Shown here: positions 62,366 through 64,000 of the stretch, in pieces
Position numbering within the stretch: the stretch's first letter is position 1
Layout of the letters: each line of letters begins with the position of its first letter
Source of the DNA: Diplonema papillatum
Taxonomy: Eukaryota > Euglenozoa > Diplonemea > Diplonemida > Diplonemidae
Assembly: GCA_030068145.1 (NCBI GenBank)
Contig: JAPJBO010000856.1
Span: 34,709 to 98,708 of the forward strand
DNA length: 64,000 nt
Direction of reading: 5' to 3'
The notes under the pieces: generated by a model
What the model was told of the DNA's origin: nothing
The model's database searches: none
What the model saw: the letters and a program-made list of their open reading frames with translations, nothing else
Program-made: the position numbers and the translations under genes

Positions 62366-63892
62366 CTACATTAAATCTGAAGGCGGAGCAAGGTCCTCCG
62401 CTCGAGGCGACCAGACGCCCTCTGGCGTGTCGTCCTCTCTGGCTAGCACCCCGCGGGTGTACGGATCGGCTCTCTGTTCATCAGTCGGTACCCACTCGGC
62501 ACTGATGACAAGGCCGGCCGTCTGCGCAGCATCAAAAATCCTCGCCAAAAGGACATTTGCTGCAAAGTTCTTCGAGTGCCCCTTGATGAGACACTGGACA
62601 GCCGGAAGGTTGTCAACCATGAGTCTCACGCGCGTATTCGTGTGAAACCTTGCGGTCAGGTTTATGCCCCTCAGCACCGCAAACAACTCCTTCAAAAAGA
62701 TGTGAGTGTGCCTCAACTTCAAGAACGGGCCCTGCGATATCCGCTCAGGTTCGCCCTCCAGGACTGCGGCCCACCATGATGATGAGGCGTCCGTCCAGAG
62801 AGTCACTGATGAGGAGACCGACTTCGAACGACTGACCCAGCGGTTGTCTTCGACGAGGGAGGTGAGGTGCTCCACCTCACGCACGGTCGAGGGCGGAACC
62901 GTCCTGGAGATGTCCCAGTCAGCTGGCTCCACCAGGGATGAGGCCAGCCTCTGCAGGAAGGACAATGAACACCGGGCGTAGGCCAGCTGGAAATGCGTCG
63001 TGTAGGCAAACCAGACCAAAGCCCCAAACACCCGGTAAAACTCGCGGGGTGACGCCCCTCCGCGTTTAACTCTGGCGAGCTCGGCAGAGCCAAGTAACTT
63101 CGCCACCCATGCGTCCGCCATTCTGTATCGAGCGGGGCGGCTCGAATGGGAGAGGTCAAAGTGGAGGCCCAGAAGGTCGAACTCCCTGAGCGGTATTCCA
63201 AACTGCTCGTCGTTTTCGTTGAGCTCGCAGTTGACGCTCTTGCAGCGCTGCAAAAAAGAGTCAAACCGCGAAGTCGCTTCGCTCAACGAATCCCCAACGA
63301 CGACGAAGTTGTCGACCCAGGGCAGACCGTCAGACTCCGGCAGGAGTACTCGAGAGGCCCTCTGCGCTATCGCCGGAGCCCAGCTCCAGCCCATGCACAT
63401 GGCCACGAGTTGAGCCTTCACGAAATGACCCCGCGGTCCGGCCAAGTGCATGCCAAAAAATGGGCGGATTATCGCGTCCAGCCGGAACTGATAGAAATAG
63501 CTCCTGGCGTCTGCGAGAAACACCACCGACGAGGCCAGAACGCGGTCGATGACTTCGTGCACGGAAGGAAGCAGCATCGGAGGCGGACGCGCCATGATCG
63601 CGTTGAGCTTCCGCCCGTCACATACGAATCGTTGCCCCCCGCTCTTCTTGTCGACAGTGAAGGCAGGGAGGACGACCTTTGACGGGCTCGAAGCGAGCTC
63701 CGTCACTCCATACCTAACCAGATCCGGGAGATGACGAAGCATGCGCCTTGACGTCGTCCGCGTGAACCCTCTTTCCGTCAGCGCTTCCTCCGCTCCCGGG
63801 AGCAGGGCGGAACGGAAGGACTCCCAAGAGCGAATCACATCCAGCACGCCACGCAGCAAACCCTGGCTGTCCAAAGCCTGACAACCTGTCAA
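62366..63892 (-). CDS. Reverse transcriptase-RNase H of a DIRS/VIPER-like retroelement
   Basis: About 508 residues. RT: KKSGGQRFVCDGRKLNAI, D128 in LADARSYFYQFRLD, GWSWAPAIAQRASRVLL, then the box WVDNF with D194 and N195 in place of the second Asp, and LLGLHFDL. RNase H: D368 in LWTDASSSWW, E402 in FLKELFA, D427 in LMVDNLPAVQ, D476 in RADPYTRG, the full DEDD set. This RT-RH pairing and sequence style recalls DIRS-order and trypanosomatid VIPER/TATE elements; the assignment is inference. A stop lies just upstream in this frame (63896-63898); the frame starts with TTG. The N-terminal part continues in another frame. No integrase or tyrosine recombinase is visible. Confidence 0.75.
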   Translation of the reverse strand: MTGCQALDSQGLLRGVLDVIRSWESFRSALLPGAEEALTERGFTRTTSRRMLRHLPDLVRYGVTELASSPSKVVLPAFTVDKKSGGQRFVCDGRKLNAIMARPPPMLLPSVHEVIDRVLASSVVFLADARSYFYQFRLDAIIRPFFGMHLAGPRGHFVKAQLVAMCMGWSWAPAIAQRASRVLLPESDGLPWVDNFVVVGDSLSEATSRFDSFLQRCKSVNCELNENDEQFGIPLREFDLLGLHFDLSHSSRPARYRMADAWVAKLLGSAELARVKRGGASPREFYRVFGALVWFAYTTHFQLAYARCSLSFLQRLASSLVEPADWDISRTVPPSTVREVEHLTSLVEDNRWVSRSKSVSSSVTLWTDASSSWWAAVLEGEPERISQGPFLKLRHTHIFLKELFAVLRGINLTARFHTNTRVRLMVDNLPAVQCLIKGHSKNFAANVLLARIFDAAQTAGLVISAEWVPTDEQRADPYTRGVLAREDDTPEGVWSPRAEDLAPPSDLM

Positions 63893-64000
63893 GGTTCATG
63901 AATGACGACGAGATGGGCGCGAGGTCCTCTCCTCTTCTGCGTTGCGACGGAGGGGGCGTAGAGTTGTAGACAAGGAGATCGCCTCCGTACGCGACACCAA
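63870..64000 (-). pseudogene. N-terminal continuation of the RT ORF in another frame, runs off the right edge
   Basis: From the right edge the minus strand reads GVAYGGDLLVYNSTPPPS, then GEDLAPISSSFMNLDRLS. It then needs a -1/+1 shift near 63870-63895 to join ALDSQGLLRGVLDVIRSW of the next feature. This may be a real inactivating frameshift, a programmed one, or a base-calling error. Confidence 0.5.

Overview
This is eukaryotic DNA, most likely from a repeat-rich microbial eukaryote (alga- or protist-like). The evidence is a set of short GC-rich exons with GT-AG borders and phase-compatible frames, three classes of eukaryotic transposable element, long microsatellites, a 5.4-kb satellite array, and no operons or ribosome-binding sites. 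The sequence alone does not let me name the lineage.

Layout. Positions 1-4808 (minus strand) hold the front ~1,600 codons of a very large low-complexity protein gene that runs off the left edge. It is built from nested in-frame tandem repeats, and its own 5' end is tandemly duplicated just upstream (to about 5707). From 5.7 to 7.35 kb there are hairpin-rich non-coding repeats and a degenerate 29-bp array. That array is interrupted by a 5.4-kb Penelope-like retroelement (about 7352-12794, minus strand). Its single protein joins an N-terminal GIY-YIG nuclease, a reverse transcriptase, a ubiquitin-specific-protease (USP) domain and two C-terminal zinc fingers; this is the most striking object in the window. 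From 13 to 18.3 kb there are two copies of an ~820-bp repeat and other decayed elements. From 18275 to 23637 there is a nearly perfect 52-bp satellite (about 103 copies).

From 24 to 58 kb, isolated exons, mostly on the minus strand (about 25.0, 26.8, 28.3, 29.2, 35.6, 37.6, 38.1, 55.1 and 57.7 kb), sit in long stretches of dispersed repeats, a 592-bp (GT)n tract and tandem duplications. They look like the coding islands of a few genes with repeat-filled introns, but I cannot join them with confidence. Plus-strand coding pieces include a Cys-rich ORF (38.56 kb), a SAP-domain ORF (43.41 kb) and a zinc-finger ORF (58.1 kb).

The right end is transposon territory: a pogo/Tigger-like DNA transposon with a complete DDD transposase (about 59212-61373), a fragment resembling the N-terminal zinc ribbon of a Merlin/ISXO2-type transposase (61.5 kb), and a reverse transcriptase-RNase H ORF (62366 to the right edge) whose active site reads VDN instead of the usual xDD.

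Many dispersed repeats share one 3'-like terminus and all lie in the orientation of the Penelope-like element. They may be 5'-truncated relatives of it. Repeat families were found by eye, so copy borders are approximate.
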